Assembly (NCBI RefSeq): GCF_000717275.1
Contig: NZ_JNYV01000001.1
Coordinates: 434,001-498,000 of the forward strand
DNA length: 64,000 nucleotides
Direction of reading: 5' to 3'
Origin: Kitasatospora arboriphila
Lineage (GTDB): Bacteria > Actinomycetota > Actinomycetes > Mycobacteriales > Mycobacteriaceae
A program made the position numbers and the translations under genes. Below the pieces are notes generated by a model that was not told the DNA's origin, did no database searches, and was given only the letters and a program-made list of their open reading frames with translations. This document shows positions 9,152 to 18,850 of the stretch, one piece after another (position 1 is the stretch's first letter; each line of letters begins with the position of its first letter).

Positions 9152-10339
9152 TTAGCGTTTGCGGCGTCGCTTACCCGACGGACGCGCCCCTGCATGTGGG
9201 GCGCTTCCCGACCGCTGCGCTCGAACCGGCGCGGGGGGGGTTTTGGTCAACGTGGTGGCGCCACCGACTGCGGGTGCGACGTCGTCGGTCACCGGTATCG
9301 ATCGACCCTCACGCTCGCTCCGGCGGGCCAACACCTTTCGGGTGTGCGAGCCGATGTCCTTACGCCGTTCCTTGAGGGTGGCGAGCAGCGGGGTCGCCAA
9401 GAAGATCGACGAGAACGTGCCGGTGATGACACCCACCATCTGGACCAGTCCGAGGTCCTTGAGGGTGCCCACTCCCAACACCCACACCGCGATGACCATC
9501 AGGGACAGCACCGGGAGTACCGAGATGACAGTGGTGTTGATCGATCGCATCAGGGTCTGGTTCACCGCGAGATTGGCCTGCTCGGCATAGGTGCGCCGGG
9601 TGGTGTGCAGCACACCACGGACGTTCTCTTCCACCTTGTCGAAGACCACGACGGTGTCGTAGAGGGAGAAGCCCAGGATCGCCAGGAAACCGATCACCGT
9701 CGCCGGTGTCACCTCGAAGCCGACAAGGGAGTAGATGCCCGCCGTGGTGGCGATGTCGAAGAACAGCGCAGCGATCGCCGCCACCGCCATCTCCTTGTCG
9801 AAACGGATGGCGATGTAGATCGTCACCAGCACCAGGAACACCGCCAGCGCGATCAGCGCCTTCTCGGTGATCTCACCGCCCCAGGTGGAGCTCACGTCCG
9901 ACGAGCTCACGTCGTTGGGCGCGAGCCCGAACTCGTCCGACAACGCATCGGTGACCTTGATCAGCTGCTGGGCGTCGAGTGTCTCGGTCCGGATCTGCAC
10001 GGTCTGGCTTGCCCCCGACCCTGCGGTCTGGACCGACTGCGGATCGTCGCCCATGGCCTCGGCGTAGGTCGACTCGACCTCGCTCGTCGACACCTCACCG
10101 GTCTTCGGGAACGAGATCTGGGTTCCGCCCTCGAACTCGATCCCGAGCGTGAATCCGCGGATACCGATACTCGCGAGCGAGATGAGCACAAGCGCGGTGG
10201 TGATCATGAACCACATGCGCCGGCGGCCGACGATCTCGAAGGCGCCGGTACCCGTGTAGAGGCGGGACAGCAGCGATCGGTTGGTCGCGGCGGTGAAGTC
10301 GGCGTCGCTGGTGGGTGCCCGACGGTCGGTGTCAGCCAT
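9152..10339 (-). CDS. secF: Protein translocase subunit SecF
   Basis: Partner of SecD in the accessory Sec complex, which uses proton-motive force to complete protein export. The 395 residues include an early TM helix, a periplasmic segment, and the conserved [17 protein letters not shown] motif leading into a five-helix bundle. The Arg/Lys-rich tail (GKRRRKR) is typical of actinobacteria. The start overlaps the end of secD by 8 bp, with GGGAGGAG inside secD as ribosome site, so the two are translationally linked. Confidence 0.96.
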   Translation of the reverse strand: MADTDRRAPTSDADFTAATNRSLLSRLYTGTGAFEIVGRRRMWFMITTALVLISLASIGIRGFTLGIEFEGGTQISFPKTGEVSTSEVESTYAEAMGDDPQSVQTAGSGASQTVQIRTETLDAQQLIKVTDALSDEFGLAPNDVSSSDVSSTWGGEITEKALIALAVFLVLVTIYIAIRFDKEMAVAAIAALFFDIATTAGIYSLVGFEVTPATVIGFLAILGFSLYDTVVVFDKVEENVRGVLHTTRRTYAEQANLAVNQTLMRSINTTVISVLPVLSLMVIAVWVLGVGTLKDLGLVQMVGVITGTFSSIFLATPLLATLKERRKDIGSHTRKVLARRSEREGRSIPVTDDVAPAVGGATTLTKTPPAPVRAQRSGSAPHAGARPSGKRRRKR

Positions 10340-11912
10340 TGCGCACTCCTCCCGAAGTCCTGCTCGTGGTCGTTGTCGTGGTGGGACGCTCGGCTGCCGC
10401 CTGGCGCCGATCCTTCGCCACCTGGGTGACCCCGCCGAGACCGTTCACGCTCGGCTTGGACAGGAAGTTCGACCGGGATGCGTAGACCACCAAGGGATAG
10501 GTCACGAGGAAGACCACCGCGACGTCCAGGATGGTCGTCAACCCCAAGGTGAACGCGAATCCCTTCACGTCACCGACGGCGAGGAAGTACAGCACACCGG
10601 CCGAGATCAGGCTGACCGCGTTGCCCGACCAAATGGTGCGTTTGGCTCTCGCCCAGCCGCGTGGAACAGCCGAGCGGAAGCTCCGGCCTTCACGCATCTC
10701 GTCCTTGATGCGCTCGAAGTAGACGACAAAGGAGTCCGCGGTCATGCCGATACCGATGATCAGACCGGCGATGCCGGCGAGATCGAGGGTGAAGTTGATG
10801 TACCTGCCGAGCAGGACCATGATCCCGTAGACCATGATCCCCGACAGGGTCAGCGACAGAACCGTCAGGATCCCGAGCATGCGGTAGTACGCCAAGGCGT
10901 AGATGAAGACCGCGATCAGACCGATCAGGCCTGCGATCAGACCGGCCTTGAGCGACGACCAGCCGAGGGTTGCGGACACTGTCTGGGCGTCAGATGCCTT
11001 GAACGACAGGGGCAGAGACCCGTACTTGAGGACGTTCGCAAGATCTTTGGCCTCGGTCTGGGTGAAGTCGCCACTCACCTCGGTGGTGCCGTTGATGGCG
11101 CCGTTGATCTGCGGGGCGCTGACCACCTTGGAGTCCAGGGTGAATGCTGTTGCCTTGCCGATGTTCTGGGCGGTGTAGCTCGACCAGAAGTCGCGGGCGC
11201 CACCCTTGTAGTCCAAGCGCACGATCCATGCGCCTGCACCCTGGGTGGTCCCGGCCTCAGCTTTGTCGATATCGCTGCCCTTGATGATCTGCGGTTCGAG
11301 CAGAAACACCTGAGTGCCGTCCTCGGAACAGGTCACCAGGTACTGCTCGGGATCGTCGTTGCCCTGCAACGGATCCGGTGCAGAGGGATCGCAGTTCATC
11401 TTTGCCATCTGCGCTCTGAGGGCGTCCGTGTTCGCGTCCTTGGGCGCCTGCCGCAGGGCCTTGGCCTCTGCTATCGCCTGTTCGGACGTCTGTCCCTCGG
11501 GAGCGGGCGGAGCGTTGGGCTGGGGGGTTGCCGCCTGGACATCGGCGACCGGGCGAACGTAGAGCAACGCGGTCTGTCCGAGGGTGCGGGCCTGTTTGCC
11601 GTCGTCACCGGGAACCGTGATCACCAGGTTGTCACCGTCGATGATGACCTCGGACCCGGAGACGCCGAGTCCGTTGACCCGCTGCTCGATGATCTGTTTG
11701 GCCTTGTCGAGCTGGTCCCGGCTCGGTGCGCTGCCGTCAGGGGTACGTGCGGTGAGGGTGACCCGCGTCCCGCCCTGGAGGTCGATACCGAGTTTCGGGG
11801 TCGCTTCTCTGCTGCCGGTGAAGAACACCAGCCCGTACACCACGATCATCAACAGGAAAAAGACGATCAACATCCGTGACGGAGGTACTTCACGGTTTGA
11901 CGACGATGCCAC
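10332..11912 (-). CDS. secD: Protein translocase subunit SecD
   Basis: Membrane subunit of the SecDF complex, 526 residues. One N-terminal helix is followed by the extracytoplasmic domain starting [13 protein letters not shown]; the C-terminal helices carry [19 protein letters not shown]. The extracytoplasmic domain contains a Pro/Ala/Gln-rich insertion (about residues 145-190) as in other mycolata. GTG 11912 was chosen because GAGGAG lies upstream and the first helix begins about 15 residues in. A 125-bp gap separates it from yajC. Confidence 0.96.
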   Translation of the reverse strand: MASSSNREVPPSRMLIVFFLLMIVVYGLVFFTGSREATPKLGIDLQGGTRVTLTARTPDGSAPSRDQLDKAKQIIEQRVNGLGVSGSEVIIDGDNLVITVPGDDGKQARTLGQTALLYVRPVADVQAATPQPNAPPAPEGQTSEQAIAEAKALRQAPKDANTDALRAQMAKMNCDPSAPDPLQGNDDPEQYLVTCSEDGTQVFLLEPQIIKGSDIDKAEAGTTQGAGAWIVRLDYKGGARDFWSSYTAQNIGKATAFTLDSKVVSAPQINGAINGTTEVSGDFTQTEAKDLANVLKYGSLPLSFKASDAQTVSATLGWSSLKAGLIAGLIGLIAVFIYALAYYRMLGILTVLSLTLSGIMVYGIMVLLGRYINFTLDLAGIAGLIIGIGMTADSFVVYFERIKDEMREGRSFRSAVPRGWARAKRTIWSGNAVSLISAGVLYFLAVGDVKGFAFTLGLTTILDVAVVFLVTYPLVVYASRSNFLSKPSVNGLGGVTQVAKDRRQAAAERPTTTTTTSRTSGGVRNG

Positions 11913-11983
11913 GCTGCCTACGTCTCCTCAGTTGTCTTACGAACCCCGACAGACCGCAGGGGCGTCCGTCACGGTACGTGCTC

Positions 11984-12000
11984 CGACATCGACGATGTCG
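11984..12000. promoter_or_regulatory. 17-bp palindrome in the yajC-secD gap
   Basis: CGACATCG (11984-11991), one base, then CGATGTCG (11993-12000) form a perfect 8-bp-arm dyad in the 125-bp gap upstream of secD. The single-base loop disfavours an RNA hairpin, so a protein-binding site is more likely if it is functional. Chance occurrence in GC-rich DNA cannot be excluded. Confidence 0.3.
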
Positions 12001-12037
12001 CGCACGCCCGTGTGACGCCCCCTCGGCCGGGAGAGCT

Positions 12038-12457
12038 CTATGACTTGTCTTGGTCTCCGCGAGACTTCTCGAGAGTGATCGAGTCGTCGTGATCGGCATA
12101 GCTGTCCGCGTTGCCGTGGTCGGCAAAGCCGAAGTCGTCGTCGTCGGAATCGGCGACGGTGTTGTCGATCAGCCCGACGCCGGGGTAGCTGTCGGCGAGG
12201 TCGTCGGCGTGGACGACCTCACGGATCGCCAACCGGTTCCAGCGAGTGACAACGCCATCGGCGATCTCGAGGTCAACGGTTCCGTCGGCCAGCCCGGCAA
12301 CAGTGCCGTAGACGCCCGAGGTGGTCTGGATACGTGCGCCGATCTGGAGCGAGTCTTGCATCTCCTGAGCCGCGGACATCGCCTTCTTCTGGCGACGAAC
12401 GGACAGGATCATGAAGCCGACCAAGAAGACCAGCAGGATAGGAAATATCAATTCCAT
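12038..12457 (-). CDS. yajC: Preprotein translocase subunit YajC
   Basis: Small SecDF-associated membrane protein of 139 residues. A single N-terminal helix (MELIFPILLVFLVGFMILSV) is followed by the conserved RRQKKAM stretch, the IGARIQTTSGVYGTV fold and an Asp/His-rich acidic tail. The frame is open for 13 codons upstream, but ATG 12457 puts the helix at the N-terminus as in all YajC proteins; AAGGA lies 14 nt upstream. It is the first gene of the yajC-secD-secF series. Confidence 0.93.
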   Translation of the reverse strand: MELIFPILLVFLVGFMILSVRRQKKAMSAAQEMQDSLQIGARIQTTSGVYGTVAGLADGTVDLEIADGVVTRWNRLAIREVVHADDLADSYPGVGLIDNTVADSDDDDFGFADHGNADSYADHDDSITLEKSRGDQDKS

Positions 12458-12578
12458 GGTGGTGTGTTCAGTCCTTGATTTGTCATTCGTGCACACGAGC
12501 AGCGCTCGCCATCACACCCAGTGTGCCATCCCGGGCGTGCCGGGCCCGAATTCGCCGCTGAGCTCCGGCTGAGAAATG

Positions 12579-13736
12579 TCAGATCGCGGCCGGGTCGTCG
12601 TCACCGAACAGCGACATCATGGCCGACCCGTCCTCGCGCACGCGCACCCCGAACGAACCGTTCAGGGCGCCGGCAGGCGGCGTGAGACCGAGGTGGTGCC
12701 ACGCAGCGGCGGTCGCGACCCTCCCCCGCGGGGTGCGGGCGATCATCCCGGCACGCACGAGGAATGGTTCGCACACCTCTTCCACCGTGGCCGGCTCCTC
12801 CCCGACCGCGACGGCCAAGGTGGACACTCCTACCGGTCCGCCGCCGAAGCCACGGACCAGTGCACCGAGAACAGCCCGGTCGAGCCGATCGAATCCGAGT
12901 TCGTCGACGTCGTAGACAGTCAGGGCAGCCCGGGCCACCGCAAGGTCGACGACGCCGTCCGCCCTTACTTCCGCGTAGTCGCGCACCCTCCGCAGGAGAC
13001 GGTTGGCGATCCGGGGGGTACCGCGGGAACGGGACGCGATCTCGGCACCGGCGTCCGGCTCCATCGTGATCCCCAGGATGCCTGCCGACCGGCTCAGGAC
13101 ACGCTCGAGTTCACTTTCCTCGTAGAACTCCATGTGTGCGGTGAAACCGAATCTGTCCCGCAGTGGGCCCGTGAGAGCGCCCGAACGCGTGGTGGCGCCG
13201 ACCAAGGTGAACGGTGCGACGTCCAGCGGGATGGACGTGGCACCCGGTCCCTTGCCCACCACCACGTCGACGCGGAAATCCTCCATCGCGAGGTACAGCA
13301 TCTCCTCGGCGGGCCGAGCGATGCGGTGGATCTCGTCGATGAAGAGGACATCCCCCTCGACCAGGTTCGACAACATCGCGGCGAGGTCCCCGGCCCGCTC
13401 GAGCGCGGGGCCGGACGTGACCCGCAACGCGGCACCCATCTCCCCCGCGATGATCATCGCCAAAGAGGTCTTGCCCAGCCCCGGTGGACCCGACAGCAGA
13501 ATGTGGTCGGGGGTGCCACCGCGGCCGCGCGCCGCCTGCAGCACCAGCTCCAGCTGTTCGCACACCCTCGGCTGACCGATGAAGTCGCCAAGCGACTTCG
13601 GGCGAAGGCTGTTGTCGAGGTCGCCGTCTGCCGTGATCCGGCCGGCGTTGACGGTTCGGTTGACCGGTTCGGGGTCGGCGATCGGGTAACCCGACTCGCC
13701 GATACCGTCGAAGTCGTCGATGTCGTCGGGAGTCAT
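12579..13736 (-). CDS. ruvB: Holliday junction branch migration helicase RuvB
   Basis: AAA+ motor that works with RuvA at Holliday junctions. The 385 residues carry Walker A GPPGLGKT (83-90), Walker B DEIH (134-137), the sensor segment GATTRSGAL and the RFG arginine-finger region, then a winged-helix C-terminus. The N-terminus is about 30 residues longer than in E. coli, common in actinobacteria. It overlaps ruvA by 4 bp (ATGA). Confidence 0.97.
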   Translation of the reverse strand: MTPDDIDDFDGIGESGYPIADPEPVNRTVNAGRITADGDLDNSLRPKSLGDFIGQPRVCEQLELVLQAARGRGGTPDHILLSGPPGLGKTSLAMIIAGEMGAALRVTSGPALERAGDLAAMLSNLVEGDVLFIDEIHRIARPAEEMLYLAMEDFRVDVVVGKGPGATSIPLDVAPFTLVGATTRSGALTGPLRDRFGFTAHMEFYEESELERVLSRSAGILGITMEPDAGAEIASRSRGTPRIANRLLRRVRDYAEVRADGVVDLAVARAALTVYDVDELGFDRLDRAVLGALVRGFGGGPVGVSTLAVAVGEEPATVEEVCEPFLVRAGMIARTPRGRVATAAAWHHLGLTPPAGALNGSFGVRVREDGSAMMSLFGDDDPAAI

Positions 13737-14329
13737 CGGGTCTTACCCAACGACGCAAGCGAGGCGCGCAGGACTGTCGCGGAGTCGGCGTTCGGCTGAT
13801 CCGCCAGCACTGCGATCACCGTCTTCTCGGCGACGGGAGCCGCAAAGCCAAGGCCCACAAGCGCTTCGGCGACCTGGTCGCGCACCGACGAACTCGGCAG
13901 GCTCGACGCGTCACCCCCGGTTGTGTGCGGTCGGTCGACTTTGTCCCGCAGTTCGACCACCAGTCGCTCGGCGACACGCTTGCCGATGCCGGGGACGGTG
14001 ATCAATGCCTTGGTGTCGCCGCCGGCCAGAGCCTCACGCAGGGCGTCGGGCTCGAGTACGGCCAGTGTGGCCATCGCCAGACGTGGTCCGACGCCGGTCA
14101 CGGTTTGCAGAAGCGTGAACAGCGAACGGGCATCGGGCTCGGTGAACCCGTACAGGGTCATCGAGTCCTCGCGCACGATCATGGTGGTGAGCAGCGTCGC
14201 CTCCGAGCCACGCCGGACCGAACCGGCTGTGCTGGGGGTGACGAGAACCTGATATCCGACGCCTGCGCAGTCGATGACGACGTGATCGAGCGCCACGTCG
14301 ACCACGGGTCCACGTACCGACGCGATCAC
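13733..14329 (-). CDS. ruvA: Holliday junction branch migration protein RuvA
   Basis: Junction-recognition subunit, 198 residues. It begins [12 protein letters not shown] (OB-fold domain) and contains the two helix-hairpin-helix units [10 protein letters not shown] and [10 protein letters not shown], then a short RuvB-binding domain. GTG 14329 lies within a GTGA overlap with the ruvC stop; a longer upstream frame exists only as read-through of ruvC sequence. ruvC, ruvA and ruvB form one translationally coupled operon. Confidence 0.96.
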   Translation of the reverse strand: MIASVRGPVVDVALDHVVIDCAGVGYQVLVTPSTAGSVRRGSEATLLTTMIVREDSMTLYGFTEPDARSLFTLLQTVTGVGPRLAMATLAVLEPDALREALAGGDTKALITVPGIGKRVAERLVVELRDKVDRPHTTGGDASSLPSSSVRDQVAEALVGLGFAAPVAEKTVIAVLADQPNADSATVLRASLASLGKTR

Positions 14330-14895
14330 CGTCCCGCCGCCTTCTTGGCCAGGGCGACCCGATCGCGATACGCCTTCTGCTGCGCCAGCGCGACCGCTTG
14401 GGCCTGCTCCATCCGTTCCTGGATCGGCCCACGCCAGCAGTGGCAGATCGCAAGGGCAAGTGCGTCCGCGGCATCGGCGGGCCGGGGTGCCTGCTGCATG
14501 CCGAGGATGCGGGTGACCATCGCCGTCACCTGGGCCTTGTCGGCCCGTCCGCTTCCCGTCACCGCGGCCTTCACCTCGCTTGGTGTGTGAAATCGAACGG
14601 GAACCCCGCGCTGAGCCGCGGCCAACGCGATCACGCCACCGGCCTGAGCGGTGCCCATCGCGGTGCTGACCTGGTGCTGGGCGAACACACGCTCGATCGC
14701 CACGACATCGGGCCGGTGGGTGTCGAGCCAGTGCTCGGCAGCGGTGTGAATGGCGAGCAAGCGGTTCTCCAGTGCCATGTCGGGTGGGGTACGGATGACG
14801 TCGACATCGAGCGCGGTCACCGAGCGGCCCGTGCCCGATTGGATGAGCGCGATACCGCACCTGGTCAGCCCGGGGTCCACACCCATCACCCGCAT
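14326..14895 (-). CDS. ruvC: Crossover junction endodeoxyribonuclease RuvC
   Basis: Holliday junction resolvase, 189 residues. The four acidic catalytic residues are in place: Asp7 (MGVDPG), Glu68 (AIERV), Asp141 and Asp144 (PADAADALA). The Ala/Lys-rich tail after about residue 165 is an actinobacterial extension. It is first in the ruvCAB operon; the 109-bp gap to yebC may hold the promoter. Confidence 0.96.
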   Translation of the reverse strand: MRVMGVDPGLTRCGIALIQSGTGRSVTALDVDVIRTPPDMALENRLLAIHTAAEHWLDTHRPDVVAIERVFAQHQVSTAMGTAQAGGVIALAAAQRGVPVRFHTPSEVKAAVTGSGRADKAQVTAMVTRILGMQQAPRPADAADALALAICHCWRGPIQERMEQAQAVALAQQKAYRDRVALAKKAAGR

Positions 14896-15004
14896 GCGAA
14901 CCCGCTTTCGGCTACGACTCGAATCTGTTCGGCACGAACAGTTGTTCGATATCGTAACCGGCGGTCACGACGGTCTCAGGCATCAACACGCGCCACCGGT
15001 GATC

Positions 15005-15760
15005 TCACTCCGATTCGAGCTCGGCGAGCACCTCGTCGCTGATGTCGACGTTGGAGTAGACCTCTTGCACGTCGTCGGAATCCTCGAGTGCGTCGATCAG
15101 CTTGAACACCTTGCGGGCGCCATCGGCGTCGACCGGTACCTCCACCGACGCACGGAAGCTGGCCTCGGCGGATTCGTAGTCGATGCCCGCGTCCTGCAGT
15201 GCCGTCCGGACCGCGACCAGATCCGTGGGTTCACTCACGATCTCGAAGGTGTCGCCCAGGTCGGTCACCTCCTCCGCGCCCGCTTCGAGGACCGCCATCA
15301 GGATGTCGTCCTCGGTCTGGCCGTTCTTCTCCAGGGTGACAACACCCTTGCGCGCGAACAGGTACGAGACCGAGCCGGGATCGGCCATGTTGCCGCCGTT
15401 GCGGGTCATGGCGGTGCGCACCTCGGTGGCGGCGCGGTTCCGGTTGTCGGTGAGGCACTCGATCAGGATCGCGACGCCGTTGGGGCCGTATCCCTCGTAG
15501 GTGATGTTCTGCCAATCGGCGCCGCCGGCTTCTTCGCCGCCACCACGTTTGCGGGCGCGCTCGATGTTGTCGTTGGGTACCGACGACTTCTTGGCCTTCT
15601 GAATGGCGTCGTACAAGGTGGGGTTACCACTCGGATCTCCGCCACCCGTGCGCGCGGCGACCTCGATATTCTTGACCAGCTTGGCAAACATCTTGCCGCG
15701 CTTGGCATCGACCACCGCCTTCTTGTGCTTGGTGGTGGCCCATTTTGAGTGGCCGCTCAT
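15005..15760 (-). CDS. yebC: YebC/PmpR family protein (TACO1-like)
   Basis: YebC-family protein of 251 residues, starting [20 protein letters not shown] with [11 protein letters not shown] shortly after. Family members act either as DNA-binding regulators or as translation factors that relieve ribosome stalling at proline-rich sequences; the sequence does not decide which. AAGGGG precedes ATG 15760. It lies between pdxT and ruvC. Confidence 0.94.
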   Translation of the reverse strand: MSGHSKWATTKHKKAVVDAKRGKMFAKLVKNIEVAARTGGGDPSGNPTLYDAIQKAKKSSVPNDNIERARKRGGGEEAGGADWQNITYEGYGPNGVAILIECLTDNRNRAATEVRTAMTRNGGNMADPGSVSYLFARKGVVTLEKNGQTEDDILMAVLEAGAEEVTDLGDTFEIVSEPTDLVAVRTALQDAGIDYESAEASFRASVEVPVDADGARKVFKLIDALEDSDDVQEVYSNVDISDEVLAELESE

Positions 15761-15848
15761 TCAGCAAGCCCCTTTCGTACTGCTCGGGTGTGTGGCGTCG
15801 AGAACTGCGGACCGATCCTACTCGCCACCGGCGGTGCGGCGACGAGCC

Positions 15849-16466
15849 TCACTGCTTTCCTTGCGCCGCCCTGACCATCTCGACGAAGTACTCGTGGACC
15901 CGCCGGTCCCCGGTGACCTCTGGATGAAAGGACGTCGCGAGCACATCGCCCTGCCGGACCGCGACGACACGGCCCGCGGCCGGGCCGGCGGGAACCGTGC
16001 CCAGAATCTGGACCGATTCACCGGAAGACTCGACCCAGGGAGCCCTGATGAAAACAGCGCGCATCGGTCCGCCATCGATCCCGTCGATGTCGAGGTCGGT
16101 CTCGAACGACGCGACCTGGCGACCGAAAGCGTTGCGCCGCACTGTGATGTCGAGGGCGTCGAGATGCTGTGCATCCGGTCTCGTGTCCAGGATGTCGCGC
16201 GCGAGCATGATCATCCCCGCACACGATCCGTAGGCGGGCAGCCCATCGGCGAGAGCCTCGCGGAGCGGTTCGAGCAGGCCCAGCACCACGAGCAGTCGGC
16301 TCATCGTCGTGGATTCACCGCCCGGGATGATGATCCCATCGATGGAGTCGAGTTCGGAGGCCCGGCGGATCGACACGGGTTCGGCGCCGATCTCGGCGAG
16401 GGCGGCGTGGTGTTCGCGGACATCGCCTTGCAGGGCGAGGATGCCGATCCGCACCGGCGTGCTCAA
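15849..16466 (-). CDS. pdxT: Pyridoxal 5'-phosphate synthase glutaminase subunit PdxT
   Basis: Class I glutaminase that releases ammonia for PdxS. The 205 residues contain [13 protein letters not shown] near the N-terminus, PGGEST (about 48-53), nucleophile Cys82 in GSCAGM, and the His/Glu pair in SFHPEVTGD. The start is TTG 16466, within a TTGA overlap with the tesB stop and with AGAGGGAG just upstream; the long frame beyond it is shadow of tesB. Its partner pdxS is about 4.4 kb away, beyond the signalling cassette. Confidence 0.93.
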   Translation of the reverse strand: MSTPVRIGILALQGDVREHHAALAEIGAEPVSIRRASELDSIDGIIIPGGESTTMSRLLVVLGLLEPLREALADGLPAYGSCAGMIMLARDILDTRPDAQHLDALDITVRRNAFGRQVASFETDLDIDGIDGGPMRAVFIRAPWVESSGESVQILGTVPAGPAAGRVVAVRQGDVLATSFHPEVTGDRRVHEYFVEMVRAAQGKQ

Positions 16467-17314
16467 CTCTCCCTCTTCGCGTGCTGGTCCGCAGGCAACT
16501 GTCGTCCGGTCCGCGCGAGGCCTTCCTGGGTCACCGCCGCCACCATGACCCCGTTGCGGTCGTAGATCCGCCCCTGGGTCAATGCCCGGCCCCCGCCCGC
16601 CGATGGCGACGTCTGGTCGTACAACAGCCACTCGTCGGCGCGGAAAGGCCGCAGGAACCACATCGCGTGGTCGAGCGACGCCGACTGTACGTCCTCATCG
16701 GGGTGGGCGACCTTCGCCGATCCCAGCAATGTCATGTCGCTCATGTAGGCGAGTGTGCAGATGTGGAACACCGGCTCGTCCGGGAGGTGGTGGCGGTACC
16801 GGAACCAAACACGCTGCTGAGCGGCCAGATCGCGACTACGGACGAGCTGGTCGTCCGGGACGATCCGGACGTCGAAGTTCTCCCACTCGCGAAACGGTGA
16901 CATTGCCTTGCGGTCCTGAGCGGTGAGGACGTCGACCAGATCTTCCGGATCGGGCGCCGAAGGTATCTTGTCCTGATGCTCGAATCCCTGGTCCTGAACG
17001 TGGAAAGACGCCGACATCGTGAAGATCGCCATACCGTCCTGCACCGCGGTCACCCGCCGGGTGCAGAACGAACGGCCGTCGCGGATGCGGTCGACCAGGT
17101 AAACGGTCGGCTCCTCGGGCTTCCCGCCGCGCAGGAAGTAACCGTGCAACGAATGGACCACAAAACGGTCGTCGATCGTCTTCGTCGCCGACACCAGGGC
17201 CTGCCCGGCGACCTGCCCACCGAAGGTGCGCTGCAGGTGGCTCGGGTGGGCGTGCCCACGATAGATGTCCTTTTCTATCGTTTCGAGCTGCAGAATCTCT
17301 TCGATCGTCGCCAT
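16463..17314 (-). CDS. tesB: Acyl-CoA thioesterase II
   Basis: TesB-type double-hotdog thioesterase hydrolysing fatty acyl-CoA to free acid and CoA; 283 residues, the expected length. The [12 protein letters not shown] (about 30-41) and [20 protein letters not shown] (C-terminal half) segments are diagnostic. It shares a 4-bp overlap with pdxT. The position next to the vitamin B6 genes is also seen in mycobacteria (tesB2) and has no obvious metabolic explanation. Confidence 0.94.
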   Translation of the reverse strand: MATIEEILQLETIEKDIYRGHAHPSHLQRTFGGQVAGQALVSATKTIDDRFVVHSLHGYFLRGGKPEEPTVYLVDRIRDGRSFCTRRVTAVQDGMAIFTMSASFHVQDQGFEHQDKIPSAPDPEDLVDVLTAQDRKAMSPFREWENFDVRIVPDDQLVRSRDLAAQQRVWFRYRHHLPDEPVFHICTLAYMSDMTLLGSAKVAHPDEDVQSASLDHAMWFLRPFRADEWLLYDQTSPSAGGGRALTQGRIYDRNGVMVAAVTQEGLARTGRQLPADQHAKRES

Positions 17315-17389
17315 GAGGTGGCACCACCTTTCCGACGACGATTATGGCTCACCGCGGGCGCAGGCCCACCACGGCTCCCCCGCCGGCGG

Positions 17390-17869
17390 TCAGAGGTCGT
17401 CGATCGACACGATCCCGTCCTGGATCGCGCGGGCCACGAGTGCCGCTTTGGTCGGGGCGGGCCGACCGACTTCGTTGTACTTGACCCGGATCCGGGCGAG
17501 ATGGGTGTTGACCGTGCCCAGTGAGATGAACAGCGATTGGGCCACCGCCGACTTGGAATCGAGGTTCAGCCACGCACGGAGTACCTCGATCTCGCGCTGC
17601 GACAGTTTGGGCGCGCGGTAAGCGGTGGTCGCGCCGGTGTCGGCAGCCCCCTCTGTCCGCCCGCTGCGACCGTGACCCGACATGGGAACCGCAGGAGTCG
17701 CACAGATGACCCCGGGCTGCGAATGCGGTGCCGCGCGACCGGGCAGAGGCATCGTGCGCTGCTTGAGCCGAGCGAGCGCCTCCTCCCTGGTCATCCGGAC
17801 CGGGGTCGCCGGCCGGTAACCGACCCGCGTGCGACTGGGAGCGCCAAAGGTGTTGTGCAGTACGGTCAT
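17390..17869 (-). CDS. LuxR-type HTH regulator without receiver domain
   Basis: A 159-residue DNA-binding protein. The C-terminal part (about 88-150) is a LuxR/GerE helix-turn-helix: LSQREIEVLRAW, then SLGTVNTHLARIRVKYN. The N-terminal 85 residues are basic, Pro/Gly-rich and probably disordered; there is no receiver, PAS or ATPase domain, so it must be controlled by abundance, partners or modification. ATG 17869 is preceded by AGGAG; the open frame upstream is unsupported. It is the last gene of the FHA/PP2C cassette, separated by 203 bp containing a dyad that may be its operator. Confidence 0.85.
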   Translation of the reverse strand: MTVLHNTFGAPSRTRVGYRPATPVRMTREEALARLKQRTMPLPGRAAPHSQPGVICATPAVPMSGHGRSGRTEGAADTGATTAYRAPKLSQREIEVLRAWLNLDSKSAVAQSLFISLGTVNTHLARIRVKYNEVGRPAPTKAALVARAIQDGIVSIDDL

Positions 17870-17957
17870 CGGTGATTCTCCTGGTCTGGGGGGCCGGTTT
17901 TCTCTTGCCCTCTGTCGAAGTGTCTCAACACTAAAACCTGCATGCCGGACATGTCGA

Positions 17958-17973
17958 TGGGTAGAACTACCCA
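17958..17973. promoter_or_regulatory. Candidate operator: 16-bp dyad upstream of the LuxR-type gene
   Basis: TGGGTAGAACTACCCA has perfect 7-bp arms around two bases and lies about 90 bp upstream of the LuxR-type start codon, in a 203-bp gap (17870-18072) that otherwise shows no gene. The short spacer favours binding by a dimeric helix-turn-helix protein over an RNA hairpin. Autoregulation by the neighbouring regulator is the simplest inference. Confidence 0.5.
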
Positions 17974-18072
17974 CCACATGAGCCCAGCTCAGAAGCGGTT
18001 TTACGGAAGACTGACCGTCAACTAACCACAGAGGCCGCCGCAGATCCGCCCAGCAGTGGCCCACGCTTTCGA

Positions 18073-18843
18073 TCAGCCGATCACGCCGTTGCGGCGCGCC
18101 TCGGCATCGATCAGCACCAGGTCCTCGCGTGTCACCAATCGGGCGGCCACCGCATATTCGACCAGCTTGACCCGCCGGTTGCTGGCCAGTCGCCCCGAGC
18201 CGCCGCGGACACCGGACACCCCGATCTGGTCGAACTTGTCGCACACGTTGTCGAGTTTGCGGTTGAATTTTGTCAGCGACCAGCCGAGCCTGGCCGCGGC
18301 CTGCGCCGACGACGGGATCGAACTCGCACCGGTTCCGTTGCGCCGCAACACCTCTTCGGCCAGAACAACTATCAGCAGCTTCTGACTCTCCGTCAGGGAC
18401 ACCACCCCGATGGTGGTTTCGCCGCTACGTGCCGGCTCCTCCACCGGCGCAAGATTCAACGGCATTGCGCCTGAATGGATTTCGAGCTCGTACGTCGTGG
18501 GGCCTGCCGAGAACACCACAGCGGTCACGCCGAACACGAGCGGCACCCGGGCACCAGGAGCCAGCGTCGCCTGGAATCCGGCGTCACCCGCGACGACCCC
18601 TGCGGACAGATGCGACCCCACATTGGACAGCCACCACAACCCGTCTTCGTGGTGCAGCATCAGGAATCTGCGGTGCAGATAAGGGTTGTCGTCGATATCG
18701 AGATCGGCCTCGCGGCCGATGTGGAACGGCTGGTCCGGACTGACCGCCACCCGCTCGCCGCAGAACTCCACGAAGGTCTCGGCGATCGAGCGTTTGACGC
18801 CTTCAGGCTGACCGGGTTCTCCCGCCGGATCGGTGATCGTCAT
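18073..18843 (-). CDS. FHA-like domain protein with C-terminal helix-turn-helix
   Basis: A 256-residue soluble protein. The N-terminal half (about 25-125) looks like a forkhead-associated fold: FHIGREADLDI, then LHRRFLML and WWLSNVGSH, similar to the GR...SRxH...N phosphothreonine-reading pattern though not a canonical match. The C-terminal half (about 150-256) contains ESQKLLIVVLAEEVLRR and AAARLGWSLTKFNRKLDNVCDKF, reading like a winged-helix DNA-binding domain. This suggests a transcription factor that senses Thr phosphorylation. It begins 7 bp after the PP2C phosphatase gene. Confidence 0.7.
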   Translation of the reverse strand: MTITDPAGEPGQPEGVKRSIAETFVEFCGERVAVSPDQPFHIGREADLDIDDNPYLHRRFLMLHHEDGLWWLSNVGSHLSAGVVAGDAGFQATLAPGARVPLVFGVTAVVFSAGPTTYELEIHSGAMPLNLAPVEEPARSGETTIGVVSLTESQKLLIVVLAEEVLRRNGTGASSIPSSAQAAARLGWSLTKFNRKLDNVCDKFDQIGVSGVRGGSGRLASNRRVKLVEYAVAARLVTREDLVLIDAEARRNGVIG

Positions 18844-18850
18844 CGCCGGA

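Noticed and set aside
14330..14860. Extended RuvA starting inside ruvC
   Set aside because: The upstream sequence is the ruvC gene in another frame; the RuvA family begins at the GTG overlapping the ruvC stop.
16467..16661. N-terminal extension of PdxT
   Set aside because: The extension translates the out-of-frame end of tesB; the TTGA overlap and nearby purine-rich site support TTG 16466.
18844..18850. Frameshift or fusion between the PP2C and FHA genes
   Set aside because: Both genes have intact starts and stops, with a 7-bp gap and different frames.
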